Shown here: positions 1 through 10,260 of the stretch, in pieces
Numbering within the stretch: the first letter of the stretch is position 1
Layout of the letters: the number at the start of each line of letters is the position of its first letter
Assembly (NCBI GenBank): GCA_965644295.1
Contig: CBFFRP010000109.1
Span: forward strand, 62,001-126,000
Origin: Paraphysomonas bandaiensis
Taxonomy: Eukaryota > Chrysophyceae
Length of the DNA stretch: 64,000 bases
Direction of reading: 5' to 3'
Notes under the pieces: model-generated
Seen by the model: only the letters and a program-made list of their open reading frames with translations
Told to the model about the DNA's origin: nothing
Database searches by the model: none
Position numbers and translations under genes: made by a program

Positions 1-87
1 AACATCATTTCAACACACTTCGACGACTGTCTTGCCATTAAAATTACGAAATTGGACCCACTATATCACACACTACAAAATCTGAAA

Positions 88-1077
88 TTACACTTGTTTA
101 ACACCAGTCGTGTAGGTAACGTCGTAAGTAATGCCACACATATCTTCACCATAAGCAAGGCGAATGTAACCATTCTCACCCCAACTGTCTGACCACGAGT
201 TTCGGACCTTCCAGTATCCAGCACCAGTATCGACACCAACCAACTGGACAGCGTGATTGATAGAATCACCACAAGTGCTCATGACACCGCCAGTGTACGT
301 GCTCCAAGTAGTAGCATCGATGGCAATTGAGAGAGGACCAGTAGACTTGATATAGTCAGCCATAGCAGCTTCACCATCGGTAATGGTCTCGTATCCACCG
401 ACAGTAAGGACATATTTGCTGCTTTCAGAATGGCAAGAGTCAGCAGATCCATCCTCGCCAGAGATATATGGGTAGTCAGATTCAGTCTCAATACCACCCG
501 TTCTCTTGACGTAGTTATAGGCTCTCTCTTGAAGACCACCGTTACACCCCATAGAAGTACGGTCGCACTCAACCAACTGCTGAGGGGATAGTGTGTAAGT
601 CACAGACAACTCTCTCATAGCGTCGGACTCAATCTGCTCAGAGGCAGCGAAGGCCCAACAAGAACCACAGTAGCCCTGATCCTTGACAGGAGTTGTATAA
701 ATTCCGCTCCAGTCAACAAGTTCTTCGGTGCCCGTGTAAGGCGCAACCTTAGCAGACGACACATTTGTCTTCTCCCCCTTGGTGTAGGTGAGGTACCTGG
801 ACTTGAACTCTTCAGGTGTGAGGTCAGAGAAGCGTGTGATACCATGAACAGCTGATCCATGTGCTTTCTTCTCAGCGGCATTTCTCTCATCAATGTGTCT
901 TAAGTTCTGCACGAAGACAGCGAATCGGTTGGACTCTTCCTCCATGGTGGGGTAGGACTTGCGGTGATCCCTCTTAAAAGATTCCCACATCAATTTTAGG
1001 TTCTGAGCGGGAGCGGAGCTAAGCTCAGCCGACACAGTGGCCGCAAGCATAGATACAGCAAGAGTCTGATAGATCAT
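88..1077 (-). CDS. Papain-family (C1A) cysteine protease precursor, cathepsin L-like
   Basis: A secreted or lysosomal endopeptidase of 329 residues encoded in a single exon. Residues 1-18 form a hydrophobic signal peptide ending near AVSA/AELS. Residues 28-90 are an I29 inhibitory propeptide with an ERFNIN-like helix (SNRFAVFVQNLRHIDERN). The mature enzyme starts near residue 121. The oxyanion Gln134 and catalytic Cys140 lie in QGYCGSCWAF, the catalytic His275 in INHAVQLVGV and Asn293 in VRNSWSDSWG, so the triad is intact. The GCNGG motif typical of the family is present near residue 177. Length is normal for cathepsin L zymogens. The ATG at 1077 is the natural start because it opens the signal peptide. 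Substrate and compartment (phagolysosome or secretion) are inferred from the family. Confidence 0.95.
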   Translation of the reverse strand: MIYQTLAVSMLAATVSAELSSAPAQNLKLMWESFKRDHRKSYPTMEEESNRFAVFVQNLRHIDERNAAEKKAHGSAVHGITRFSDLTPEEFKSRYLTYTKGEKTNVSSAKVAPYTGTEELVDWSGIYTTPVKDQGYCGSCWAFAASEQIESDAMRELSVTYTLSPQQLVECDRTSMGCNGGLQERAYNYVKRTGGIETESDYPYISGEDGSADSCHSESSKYVLTVGGYETITDGEAAMADYIKSTGPLSIAIDATTWSTYTGGVMSTCGDSINHAVQLVGVDTGAGYWKVRNSWSDSWGENGYIRLAYGEDMCGITYDVTYTTGVKQV

Positions 1078-1676
1078 TTTGTAGTTGGTTAGGGAAGCGG
1101 TGGCAGGAAAGTGATATCACAGAAGTGGGTTGAATAATGATCCAAGTAGGAATTCTTAACATACTCCTCTTGTCCCTCAGAATTGATGACGTAGAACGCA
1201 AGAAGTGTTGCATCATATCTCTTCCTGAATCTTCAAGGTAACTGGAATCTTGTAGAGGTACGCTGATGGAAACTGAAATTGTATGGCCTTTTATACTTAA
1301 AGTAGTTTTTTTTTATAGTTTTCAGTCTATGTAAAATCATGTCCTACGGCGTTCGTAGGAATTCCTGGTATGTATGAATTTTGGTGCTGGATTTTCGGGT
1401 AATCCAGCACTTTTTTGGTCTACCGATCGCACCCTAAAGTACTCAATTATTCCGTAGTTTTTGGGCATTTCGTGTTTGCAGATTAGAGTGGAATTAAAAG
1501 TAAGTAAGTTGTGGGCTAATCAAAAGAGTTCATGGGAATATGATTGGTTATACTATGATGATGTAGTAATAACGGTATTGTGTGTAGATTCGCAGTGTGT
1601 ACTTGTTTATCACCCCCCCGTACACAATATACCTACTGGCGTTTTAAGTTGGAGATTGGTGTATACCGGAGTGGAG
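1078..1676. promoter_or_regulatory. Intergenic region between divergent genes
   Basis: About 600 bp separating the start codons of the protease (-) and the repeat protein (+). It should hold both promoters and 5' leaders. It is AT-rich with short T tracts, for example around 1308-1316. No clear TATA box or other element can be assigned. The frame of the downstream gene is open back to 1461, but that stretch looks less like the protein body than the sequence after the ATG at 1677. Confidence 0.4.
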
Positions 1677-4496
1677 ATGAGTGCTCCAAAGAAAAAGTCT
1701 TGGGCCGGAAAACTAGTTAATTCTTTTCTTGGGAAACAGAAATCGGACAGGAGCATTGGCGATAAAAATCGTACCAGCATCCCTCACCGTAATCTGCCTG
1801 CACGATCTGATAGTGAAGCTAACTTTCAGAGGAGTACTGCCGTGCCCAAATCTTCTAGAGCAGTGAGTAATGTGTCAAGGAGGAGGCGCAATTATTCGGA
1901 TCGTGTGAAGGAGGCAGACCAAGAACAAGCACAGGACTGTAGCCTCGAGTCTGATAATACCGTCACTAATGATAAAATCACTTATTCGTCTTCTCGGTCT
2001 AACTCAGAAAAAACTGATAAAATTATGACAGATGAACTTTACCACTCCTCGCTTTCACCACGACCGCAGTTTTCTCCCAAGAAAAAGAGCACCACTACAA
2101 CAGCTATTAAAGGTCAAAACGATATGAAACAGTCTGAAGGTCCCGGCACATTTGAAACAGAAGCGCCGACTGAGGAAGCTAGTAGCAATGACACAAGTTT
2201 CCGAAATAGTAGTACCACCGCTTCAGACGATAGAGTTAATATATTAACCACCAATACTGCACCAACGGGTACGCACCCACTCGAATTCTCACAAGTTAAT
2301 ACTTTTCTTCTACGCCCTGTGAATCAGAGCGGAGATGATGATGGAAGTGAACGAGACCCTGGACTGACTGACAGCAGACGTGCTGCCACATTGTTTGAAG
2401 GGAAAGAGAGCGGTCGTAGTAACGAGTTTGATGCCTTGTCCGACAGCAGTGGTTCAATAGATCTCGTGGCTGTGGCTAATAACGTAACAACACCATTGGA
2501 CAGGCCACCTATCGAAGAATCAGGCTCCAGTATTCAAGTATGTAGTGTACGTTTGAAAGGGTCAAGCCCTGCATCCGACGCAGGTGAAACTAATCAAGAG
2601 TCTAATTCCTCAGCTGTCGATGTTTGCAAAGCAAGAGACATATATCCTGCTACTAACTCGTGGCGCCTATCTTCATCGTGTGAGGAATCGGATGTTTCTA
2701 TAATGTCGTCACCATTGTCACATAGTGACGAAGAAAGTCAGTCGGATCGTGATCCGTTGCAACTGGAGGATTTTTCATCTACCGACATTTGTCCTCCTGC
2801 TTCAAAGGATCAACGCAGCGCTGGTACTAGAGATGATATTGGTGGTGACTCATCCAATGTTTCTGTTTCAGTAGTTGACAATTCGGAAGGAAGTGCTACA
2901 GCAATACCATCTGATACAGTTGTCGACGATAAGACACATGAGGACACAACACCTTTGGCTAGGCATGTTGATTCCAATGTATCGAAGGATGATAGCAGAG
3001 ATGTACCTACCGCATACTCAGATACTGATACTTCTCCTCCTGCTTCAAAGAATCAACACAGCGCTGGTACTATAGGTGATATAGGTGGTGACTCATCTAA
3101 TGTTTCTGTTTCATTTGTTACATCAATACCATCTGATACAGTTGTCGACGATAAGACACATGAGGACACAACACCTTTGGCTAGGCATGTTGCTTCCAAT
3201 GTATCGAAGGATGATAGCAGAGATGTACCTACCGCATACTCAGATACTGATACTTCTCCTCCTGCTTCAAAGAATCAACACAGCGCTGGTACTATAGGTG
3301 ATATAGGTGGTGACTCATCTAATGTTTCTGTTTCATTTGTTACATCAATACCATCTGATACAGTTGTCGACGATAAGACACATGAGGACACAACACCTTT
3401 GGCTAGGCATGTTGCTTCCAATGTATCGAAGGATGATAGCAGAGATGTACCTACCGCATACTCAGATACTGATACTTCTCCTCCTGCTTCAAAGAATCAA
3501 CACAGCGCTGGTACTATAGGTGATATAGGTGGTGACTCATCCAATGTTTCTGTTTCATTTGTTACATCAATACCATCTGATACAGTTGTCGACGATAAGA
3601 CACATGAGGACACAACACCTTTGGCTAGGCATGTTGATTCCAATGTATCGAAGGATGATAGCAGAGATGTACCTACCGCATACTCAGATACTGATACTTC
3701 TCCTCCTGCTTCAAAGAATCAACACAGCGCTGGTACTATAGGTGATATAGGTGGTGACTCATCCAATGTTTCTGTTTCAGTAGTTGACACTTCGGAAGGA
3801 AGTGCTACAGCAATACCATCTGATACAGTTGTCGACGATAAGACATATGAAGTTTCAGTATTCTTGGCCAAGCACAATGCGTCAAAGGGATTGAAGGATG
3901 ATAGCAGAGATATACCTTTTTCGTATACAGATACCAGCTTTTCTACACAGCACCGCGCTGGTGCCACCTGTGATATTGATGATGCTCAGAGTTCACCAGA
4001 AGTTTTAGACGAGTTGCACGACTTGCAATCGTCCTCAGGCTCAGAATTATCCAGCATATTTAACCATGTAGTAGATAGTCAAAATAAATCCATTATATTG
4101 CCCCATAAGGTTACAAATGACGACGGAACTGCACCTTTCACAAACTGCGACGAGGAGATAGAAAACTATTTTCGACTGGGTGGTTTAGTAGCCACAAAGG
4201 CGTCATTCACTCGTAGACGGGAATGTACTACAAGCCAAGCGAAAACATCTGAAGCAGCGTCACTGGTGGATAAGGGGAGCAATAGTATGCATCGTTCACG
4301 GAGACACCATTTAGGAGCGGATATCGGCCGTGGCAATACCCTCTGCGCTGTAACTACAACAATGGCTCGATTGGAGCATGCAGATCCCATATCGCTGTAC
4401 TTTTACTTAGGGAGTGTCTATGCTGGTGTTGGTGTTAAGCATACTATCGATGCAAGTAAAGGAGATTGTCCAATGCTATTGGACGTCGAGGAATAA
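1677..4496 (+). CDS. Low-complexity Ser/Asp/Thr-rich protein with 74-residue tandem repeats
   Basis: A 939-residue protein of unrecognised function, apparently intronless. The frame is open from 1461, but I choose the ATG at 1677 (MSAPKKKSWAGKLVNSFLGK) because it opens with a basic amphipathic segment while the preceding 72 codons lack the composition of the rest. The body is acidic, rich in Ser, Asp, Asn and Thr, and predicted disordered. Between about 2790 and 3850 it carries near-identical tandem copies of a 74-residue (222-bp) unit containing SDTVVDDKTHEDTTPLARHV and TDTSPPASKNQHSAGTIGDI. The first and last copies carry an extra SEGSATA segment. The C-terminal 150 residues are non-repetitive and contain a more hydrophobic patch (SLYFYLGSVYAGVGVKH). 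No known domain is seen. A membrane-associated or scaffold role would be a guess. Confidence 0.7.
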   Translation: MSAPKKKSWAGKLVNSFLGKQKSDRSIGDKNRTSIPHRNLPARSDSEANFQRSTAVPKSSRAVSNVSRRRRNYSDRVKEADQEQAQDCSLESDNTVTNDKITYSSSRSNSEKTDKIMTDELYHSSLSPRPQFSPKKKSTTTTAIKGQNDMKQSEGPGTFETEAPTEEASSNDTSFRNSSTTASDDRVNILTTNTAPTGTHPLEFSQVNTFLLRPVNQSGDDDGSERDPGLTDSRRAATLFEGKESGRSNEFDALSDSSGSIDLVAVANNVTTPLDRPPIEESGSSIQVCSVRLKGSSPASDAGETNQESNSSAVDVCKARDIYPATNSWRLSSSCEESDVSIMSSPLSHSDEESQSDRDPLQLEDFSSTDICPPASKDQRSAGTRDDIGGDSSNVSVSVVDNSEGSATAIPSDTVVDDKTHEDTTPLARHVDSNVSKDDSRDVPTAYSDTDTSPPASKNQHSAGTIGDIGGDSSNVSVSFVTSIPSDTVVDDKTHEDTTPLARHVASNVSKDDSRDVPTAYSDTDTSPPASKNQHSAGTIGDIGGDSSNVSVSFVTSIPSDTVVDDKTHEDTTPLARHVASNVSKDDSRDVPTAYSDTDTSPPASKNQHSAGTIGDIGGDSSNVSVSFVTSIPSDTVVDDKTHEDTTPLARHVDSNVSKDDSRDVPTAYSDTDTSPPASKNQHSAGTIGDIGGDSSNVSVSVVDTSEGSATAIPSDTVVDDKTYEVSVFLAKHNASKGLKDDSRDIPFSYTDTSFSTQHRAGATCDIDDAQSSPEVLDELHDLQSSSGSELSSIFNHVVDSQNKSIILPHKVTNDDGTAPFTNCDEEIENYFRLGGLVATKASFTRRRECTTSQAKTSEAASLVDKGSNSMHRSRRHHLGADIGRGNTLCAVTTTMARLEHADPISLYFYLGSVYAGVGVKHTIDASKGDCPMLLDVEE
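2790..3850 (+). repeat. 222-bp in-frame coding tandem repeat
   Basis: Successive units begin at equal 222-bp spacing (equivalent points at 3085, 3307 and 3529). They differ by only a few substitutions, such as GAT/GCT giving HVDSN or HVASN, and a silent catccaat/catctaat change. Because 222 is a multiple of 3, copy-number change would keep the frame. The high nucleotide identity indicates recent expansion or ongoing homogenisation. Leucine-rich short ORFs repeated in another frame here are shadows of the array. Confidence 0.92.
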
Positions 4497-5384
4497 AATG
4501 TTATTGTTGGAGTTACTTGGTGTTTGAGTGTTAATTTCCAGCTTTTATGTTGCTCCTATTCTAAAATTCGTGGTATATTAATATGTGTATGACGTATATG
4601 ACTAGTAATATGTATATAATAGACGTATATAATATAATAAGCTAGAGTAGTGCGTGTTGTTGCGATATTTTTATTTTCTTCAACAGTACATACATGCGTA
4701 CATACTATTTTTTCGATTGTAGCTATTTTGTAAATTACCACCAATCTTGATTCTTACTTCTTTTAAAATTCGATTAATTTATCCTGAAACCTGAAGCATG
4801 TTAATAGGAAAATAGAGCAAACACATATAAGGTTTAGTAAAAATTAGGTGTCTTCTCTGCTCCCAATGTGTTTCCTAGTGTAGAAAATATGGAAAATAGA
4901 GCAACTATTATGTAGTATGTGGCATATTCGAATTCTTTGACCACCTATAAACACGAATTAGTTTATTACTCAGTACTCAGGTTTAAGTAGTTACTGCGAT
5001 AATTTTAACAATATGTAGAGCTTGAACAGCCACATGTTTCAGTTATTAAGGTAAGATGTTTTTATCCATTAAAACACATACTATACAGACACTATTCTTT
5101 GGTAAATTGCTACTACGCGTAGTAATATACGTAGTAAGATACAACGTAAGGATGTGTTGGTGAGACCCTGAGAAAGGAAAACGTACACAGCAGTATCAGA
5201 AATTTTGCTTCCACTTTTTGTTTAACTTTTTGTGAAACATAACAACCCATCATATTCATTCACACATACAGTATTGTGACCACTGCCTCCGAATCCTGTT
5301 CTGAACGGCACACCTCTATAAAGTTACCAAGAGGAGGAAAACGGAACGAAGCAATTCCTGTTTAAGCGAACTTGAACTCAATCT
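4497..5384. other. Intergenic, AT-rich, no gene seen
   Basis: Holds the 3' flank of the repeat protein and short palindromic ATAT/ACGT tracts, for example around 5113-5135. I see no coding signal, RNA gene or mobile element until the dispersed repeat copy that starts near 5385. Confidence 0.5.
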
Positions 5385-5910
5385 CAACAAAGTTGGACTC
5401 ACACCATTTTGTGGTGTTTTGGGGGCGGATAATGCCGGAGATATTTCTCTTGGAAACTAATGTGAGCTGCATATATAGTTAGCAGATAATTTTCTGCCCA
5501 CTCAGCGCCTAATGCTTGTGTGGTACAAGGGCTAATATAAGTGTCACTTGTATAGACGTCTTTGAGCCGTGACGAATAAACAGGACCACCTGAAGGGTAA
5601 CCGCGGTATTGGGCTGACTGCTGAAGTCAAGCATCCGGGATGTTCACCATAAGGGCTCAAAAATCCTGAAGTTAGCAGATGCCAGATGCCAGGCATATCA
5701 ACATTCTGCTTACTCACTGCGTTTGCCTTGCGTAATAGAGCGAAAGTGGTTGCATCTTGGTGCTTGCGGTGACGCACAAGCAGAGTTCGTAGTGTTAAAT
5801 ATTAGTAGGATATTAGAGTTAAGCACTAGAGAGTTAAATTGCAATGCTGAATTACTTCTGATTACTTACACGCGTATTACTAATAATAAGGCATTCACTA
5901 CTTCTGTGAC
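5385..5910 (+). repeat. Dispersed repeat, copy 1 (most complete)
   Basis: A moderately repetitive sequence of about 525 bp whose blocks recur in this window at 18612-18655, 28018-28305 (-), 41630-42055 (-), 47371-47700 and 56071-57173. The blocks in order are: one starting AACAAAGTTGGACTC; a middle block with CTTGTGTGGTACAAGGG and GACGAATAAACAGG; one with GGTATTGGGCTG and AAGCATCCGG; and a 3' block with GTGGTTGCATCTTGGTGCTT followed by GACGCACAAGCAG. No ORF is conserved between copies. It is probably a non-autonomous mobile element of unknown class. Confidence 0.75.
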
Positions 5911-6157
5911 TACCAGTACATACGCAATATATTGGTAGTGTACATGCGTATTCTGCGGAATAGTATCAGGCGTACTCTTAGAGCGAGTGTAATTAGGATT
6001 CGTTAATGCTATGCATTTAACTAAAATATCTAGCTAGAGTAGCTAATCCATATGTTATATAACGTTGTAATACTTTTAGGTTACTATATTTCACACTAGA
6101 AGTTTTAAAACTATATACATGACGATAACATTATAGTAACTACGACAGAATATAGCT

Positions 6158-6865
6158 TCAATCCAAACGATCGTCATAATCACCTTGCCATACATCAACC
6201 TCATCCCCCTTCATATCGAGATCATCAGCACACACAATAGTACTATCATCTTCGTACTTAGTTAATATAAACCTTAGTGTATACACCCGCTTCGCGATCA
6301 AGTGCAGTCGCACGATCACTTACATTCTGCGCTTTCTCTGGTACCATACTCACGATAATCTTCCAGTAGATGTTATCATAATTCTTTCATGTGTGTAACC
6401 AGTACTCTCTGGCAACATACTATTTCCCATCTCCGGTACCTTTCGGTACTTGAAATACCTGCAACGTCCTTGTTCAATCAACGTCCACAAGATAACGACG
6501 TAATGTACCACACTCCTTTGTTCTGAAGTGAGTAGAACTACACGTTCGCCTTTACCTGAGAGTACTTTGGCAGAAGAACCACATCCATTGTTCTCGATAC
6601 CATGTATACTCAAAAGTGAGGCTTTTATTAACGCAGGTAGACATACAGAAATTTCTTCGGCTGTGAACCAATTTGTCTATTATCCTCCCAACTTTGGCTT
6701 TTAAATGTTCTACATAAAATACGTCTACTACACTCCTGTCGACGCATAAGAGAGATGCTGTGCTTATTCGTGCTGATGCATTTTTTCGAAACGAAGCTCA
6801 TTTTGTGCAGTCGATAGTGCCGTTGATCAGACACCAACTTAACCTCAAAGACATGCTCACATCTT
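6158..6865 (-). CDS. C-terminal exons of an unrecognised multi-exon gene
   Basis: Three minus-strand exons can be joined in one frame: about 6865-6647, 6608-6354 and 6272-6158, ending in TGA. The introns are 38 bp (donor GTATGT) and 81 bp (donor GTGAGT). The deduced C-terminus ends in an acidic segment (DEVDVWQGDYDDRLD), and the middle exon encodes a globular-looking stretch (VVHYVVILWTLIEQGRCRYF). The start lies further upstream. Coding-looking pieces at about 7236-7090 and 7496-7224 on the same strand may be earlier exons, but I could not join them in frame. No family is recognised. It could be a gene with undetected 5' exons or a decaying gene. Confidence 0.45.
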
Positions 6866-7506
6866 CTGAAGATAGAGTAGTACAACTAATACGACTATAT
6901 GGACATTGGCTGATAAGGTGTAAAGACAGGGTCTGAAAAAGGTCGTAAAGGTGGTCTCGGAGGTAATATCAGGGTCTAAATCACCACGGACCACCGAATC
7001 ACTGCTCCGAGGCCTTCACTGGAATATATTGGCCTAATTCCTGTCCACTTGAGGTCCACGAGGCTTGCATGGTCTCTTGTATCGCAATGTCTCATTTATA
7101 TTTCCTCTCGACATCTTAGAAAGATTGAGAGTAACTGAAGGCACTGCCTGGATATTCTGCTACCCAGATGGAGATCATGCTCTACGATGATATGTGCAGG
7201 GGTTGTGTCGCTTGAAGCTGGGCTCAGTGAAAACCCCGACATTCTGGGCCCAAGAAATAGCTTTTTCTGGTGGGTCGACCTGTTTTTTTTAGACGCACAC
7301 CATCATGCATCATACTGCAGTACATCATGGCTCCATCCTTGTGCAGTTTAAGTGGAGTTAGAAGCACCTCTCCAATACCCCTTATGCCACATACCATACT
7401 ATGACTCCTACCACATAATTCACGAATTATTAGCTTCCGCAGCAATGCTCTGTGATCTTTTGCTCTGATAGGCTTGAAATACTCTGTGCGTGTCAATTAT
7501 CAAAGT

Positions 7507-7944
7507 ATGGATCCTGTTAGTAGTGGCACTAGTATTAGTAGAAGATATCCGCCTCCACCATATCCGTTTCCTCATCGCTGGCATGCTGTGAGTCAGGAAC
7601 AGCGAAATGGCAACAAGAAATGGCTGGTTCCTTTGGGTCATATGCCTCCGTGCAGGAGTTCTGTGTCGCCTCCAGTGCCACCTCTACCTAGCACAAGAGC
7701 TCCTCTTCCCGCCGACAACATTCCAAAACAAGAAAAAAATGGACTGAATTCGCCCATGAGTTGTAACCATCTCCCTACAACTGTGCCAAGCAATGAATGT
7801 GCTGGTAAGAATTTCTCCAGTGTTCCTTATAGGGCTGAAAGTGAGGAGGAAGTACTAGTTATCAACGATGCATGGGCCGATAGATTGGCATCGACAATGA
7901 AACGAATCAAAAAGAAAAAGAAAAAACGACGCGGTAATATGTAG
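7507..7944 (+). CDS. Small proline-rich protein with a basic C-terminus, unrecognised
   Basis: A 145-residue ORF from the ATG at 7507 (MDPVSSGTSISRRYPPPPYP). The N-terminal half is proline-rich with PPPP and PPVPPLP stretches that could bind SH3, WW or EVH1 domains. A short acidic segment (ESEEEVLVINDAWADRLA) precedes a Lys/Arg tail (KRIKKKKKKRRGN) that resembles a nuclear localisation signal. The frame continues upstream without an ATG, so a 5' exon is possible. It lies close to coding-like sequence on the minus strand. No family is recognised. Confidence 0.5.
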   Translation: MDPVSSGTSISRRYPPPPYPFPHRWHAVSQEQRNGNKKWLVPLGHMPPCRSSVSPPVPPLPSTRAPLPADNIPKQEKNGLNSPMSCNHLPTTVPSNECAGKNFSSVPYRAESEEEVLVINDAWADRLASTMKRIKKKKKKRRGNM

Positions 7945-8880
7945 GGTACTTATTTACTTTAGTGAGTAATTTATTCTTGTAGCGAAAGTATATATAGTGA
8001 TTATAGCAAAATCCAGATTATGTGTACTTGTAGTGATGATAGTATGTTCTATATTGGCTAAAAATTCGAATGTGAGTTGAAGTAGTACTTGTATGTTGTT
8101 CTGGTGTATGTGTGGGCTAGCAATAACTACAGTTGTTTCTCGAATTTGAATGATTTAAAATGCAGGGACTTGATTGATTTTGACAGTGCTTCGCATTGCC
8201 TCTTATTCTTGCCAATAAATAATGACTGAGAAAATAAACTATACTTGCTTGAATGAATATAACTCAATTAATATTCACTGTATTTATTGTTTTATGGATG
8301 ATTTTACTCTGCTTACTAGTACACTATTTTCGATTGTATACATAAAGTTAGTTAGCCTTCAGCTTGGCAATTGTCAACTTGCAAACCACTGGATTATAAT
8401 TTTCTTATTCTAATTTGTCTCCATAAAAGAGTTCTTTCATCTGAAAAGGGTTCAACAGATTCAACAGAACGCTCATATTAGAACGAGAAATTATAGATGT
8501 TCAAATTCAACATCAGTTTGAACAGAAATAGTCTTCTATCTGGAAATTAGTTGGTGAGAGATAACAAACAATAATAATTGCAATTACTACTGTAATCAAG
8601 CGTCCAATTATTGGCATTGCAATTAATTGCCTTCAATTCTATTGCTGGCTTTTTGACATTTTGAATAGCTTTCTGAACTAGATCTCATCCGAAAGATGCC
8701 TATTTTTCACTCTAAAACATCAACATCTCCAGGTTTCTAGATGTCATTCGCTTGAAAAAATCAGTCATATTAATCTGAACTCTGTTAAACAATCTCTCAC
8801 AAACATTGATAGTGCTATTCTAATGCGTCATGCAACAGTATGGTGTTGGCAGCTTGGTGCGTGCTGCCTTGCCTTTTCGG
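7945..8880. other. Intergenic, AT-rich, no gene seen
   Basis: AT-rich sequence with several AATAAA-like motifs after the preceding gene, for example around 8213-8237. A 63-codon ORF at 8222-8413 has no domain and atypical composition. Nothing else can be supported. Confidence 0.45.
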
Positions 8881-9547
8881 TTATATTTAAGTAAAGGAAT
8901 GGCTTCGTATTCCTCAATAATCCTTCTCTTCATCGAATTCACCTTCTGCAGGTACATCATTTATCAAAATGCGTCGCACCTGTGAATTCAGTGCGGTTCA
9001 GTTCTTCTTTCATACTACGCTGAATAATGACTACTGCTTTATCAAAAGCATTTAGAACAATGCCCGCGTCTGTACCCAGTTGTAATTTCATCCCGGGGTA
9101 CTGACGAATCAAATCATCATATTGTACCGGACATCATCACATCCAGACCAAGCTGTTCTTCTGCAACTAATTGCAACCTTTCTGAATGGGACAAAAGCAC
9201 CCCTATACTGGCATGGAACCAACTTGCTTGGGATTGATTGCATGACATCAACATCATAATATATATTATATATATCATACAATGAACTCCATTCAATACT
9301 CTTTAGTTTATTCTTGTGTAGCTTACTTTCATTTCTTAACTGGCGAACTTTGGTGCATAATTGACAAGATTATATCCCACCTAGTCGATTGAAGTGGAAT
9401 CCCACTTCCAGTAAATGCAGCTTGCACCTTCGTGTCACTCCAACCCGCATGGGACTTGGTAAGGTTAGCAAATTGCATCCACCCTGATCCATTATTCTTT
9501 CCCTTAAATAGACCCTTTTTCCGAATAAACACTCTCTGCACTACCAT
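8880..9547 (-). pseudogene. Frame-broken coding remnant, possibly from a mobile element
   Basis: The minus strand shows protein-like segments in shifting frames. An upstream piece of about 70 codons (9547-9329, with HAGWSDTKVQAAFTGSG and PLQSTRWDIILSIMHQ) is followed by a low-coding AT-rich gap. Lower down come a segment reading LLSHSERLQLVAEEQLGLDV, then YDDLIRQYPGMKLQLGTDAG in another frame, then an acidic tail (PAEGEFDEEKDY). At least two frameshifts separate them. The pattern suggests a decayed gene or transposon-derived ORF. I cannot name the family. Confidence 0.4.
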
Positions 9548-10260
9548 TTAGAAGTTCCGTTTAATAATATATAATCTTTTCTTAGTTAAAAAATGTGCGT
9601 AAAATTTGTTCATATAATACCATCCTATAAGTAGCGATAAGTTGCTATTCAATGATACTGCTCTAGTAGAGTGCTGCATACACACACCGTTGCGTATAAG
9701 TTTATTCTTGCACACACACTACTGGTAATATATTATAGCGACGACACTGATTATGATGATGTTGAAAGTTAAAATGACAACAACTCTTTACTTTCATAAT
9801 TACAATTATGTACGAATTTCAATACCTCATTATCCTTTCTGTGGTGGGGTACATTTGTTACTGCTATTTTAAAAATTTGGAGATTCATTGTTTCAAGTTA
9901 ATATAGTAGAATTGTTATTATTTCCTAATGCTAATGCGGTTGATTTGAAACTTTGGTTATTTCATTAGTTTTCGATTTCCATATTGGAATACGATAAGAA
10001 TTGTATAATGACTGATGTTTTCGTAAGGTACACTATGTGCGAAAACGCATAGTTCACAAGACTTTCACTTTTATTGGTATTAACAAGAGATCGAATCATA
10101 TTTCGCTAAATGACCACAAATCAACATTGCACTTCTTTTTCCAGAAGGATAAGTCGCACCAAGGTTTACTCCGTCGTTGGCAAATAATCAAAGTATTATT
10201 ACATGTACACATGATACAATTGCAGTTACAATATACATACAAATAACCCACACATTGCAG
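9548..10260. other. Intergenic, no gene seen
   Basis: AT-rich DNA between the decayed segment and the 3' end of the caspase-like gene. A 69-codon ORF at 10037-10246 is low-complexity and has no recognisable motif. No repeat shared with the rest of the window was noticed. Confidence 0.45.

Noticed and set aside
2875-3741. Series of 66-70-codon leucine-rich ORFs repeated every 222 bp
   Set aside because: They are an alternative frame of the tandem repeat array inside the longer ORF, repeated only because the DNA is repeated.
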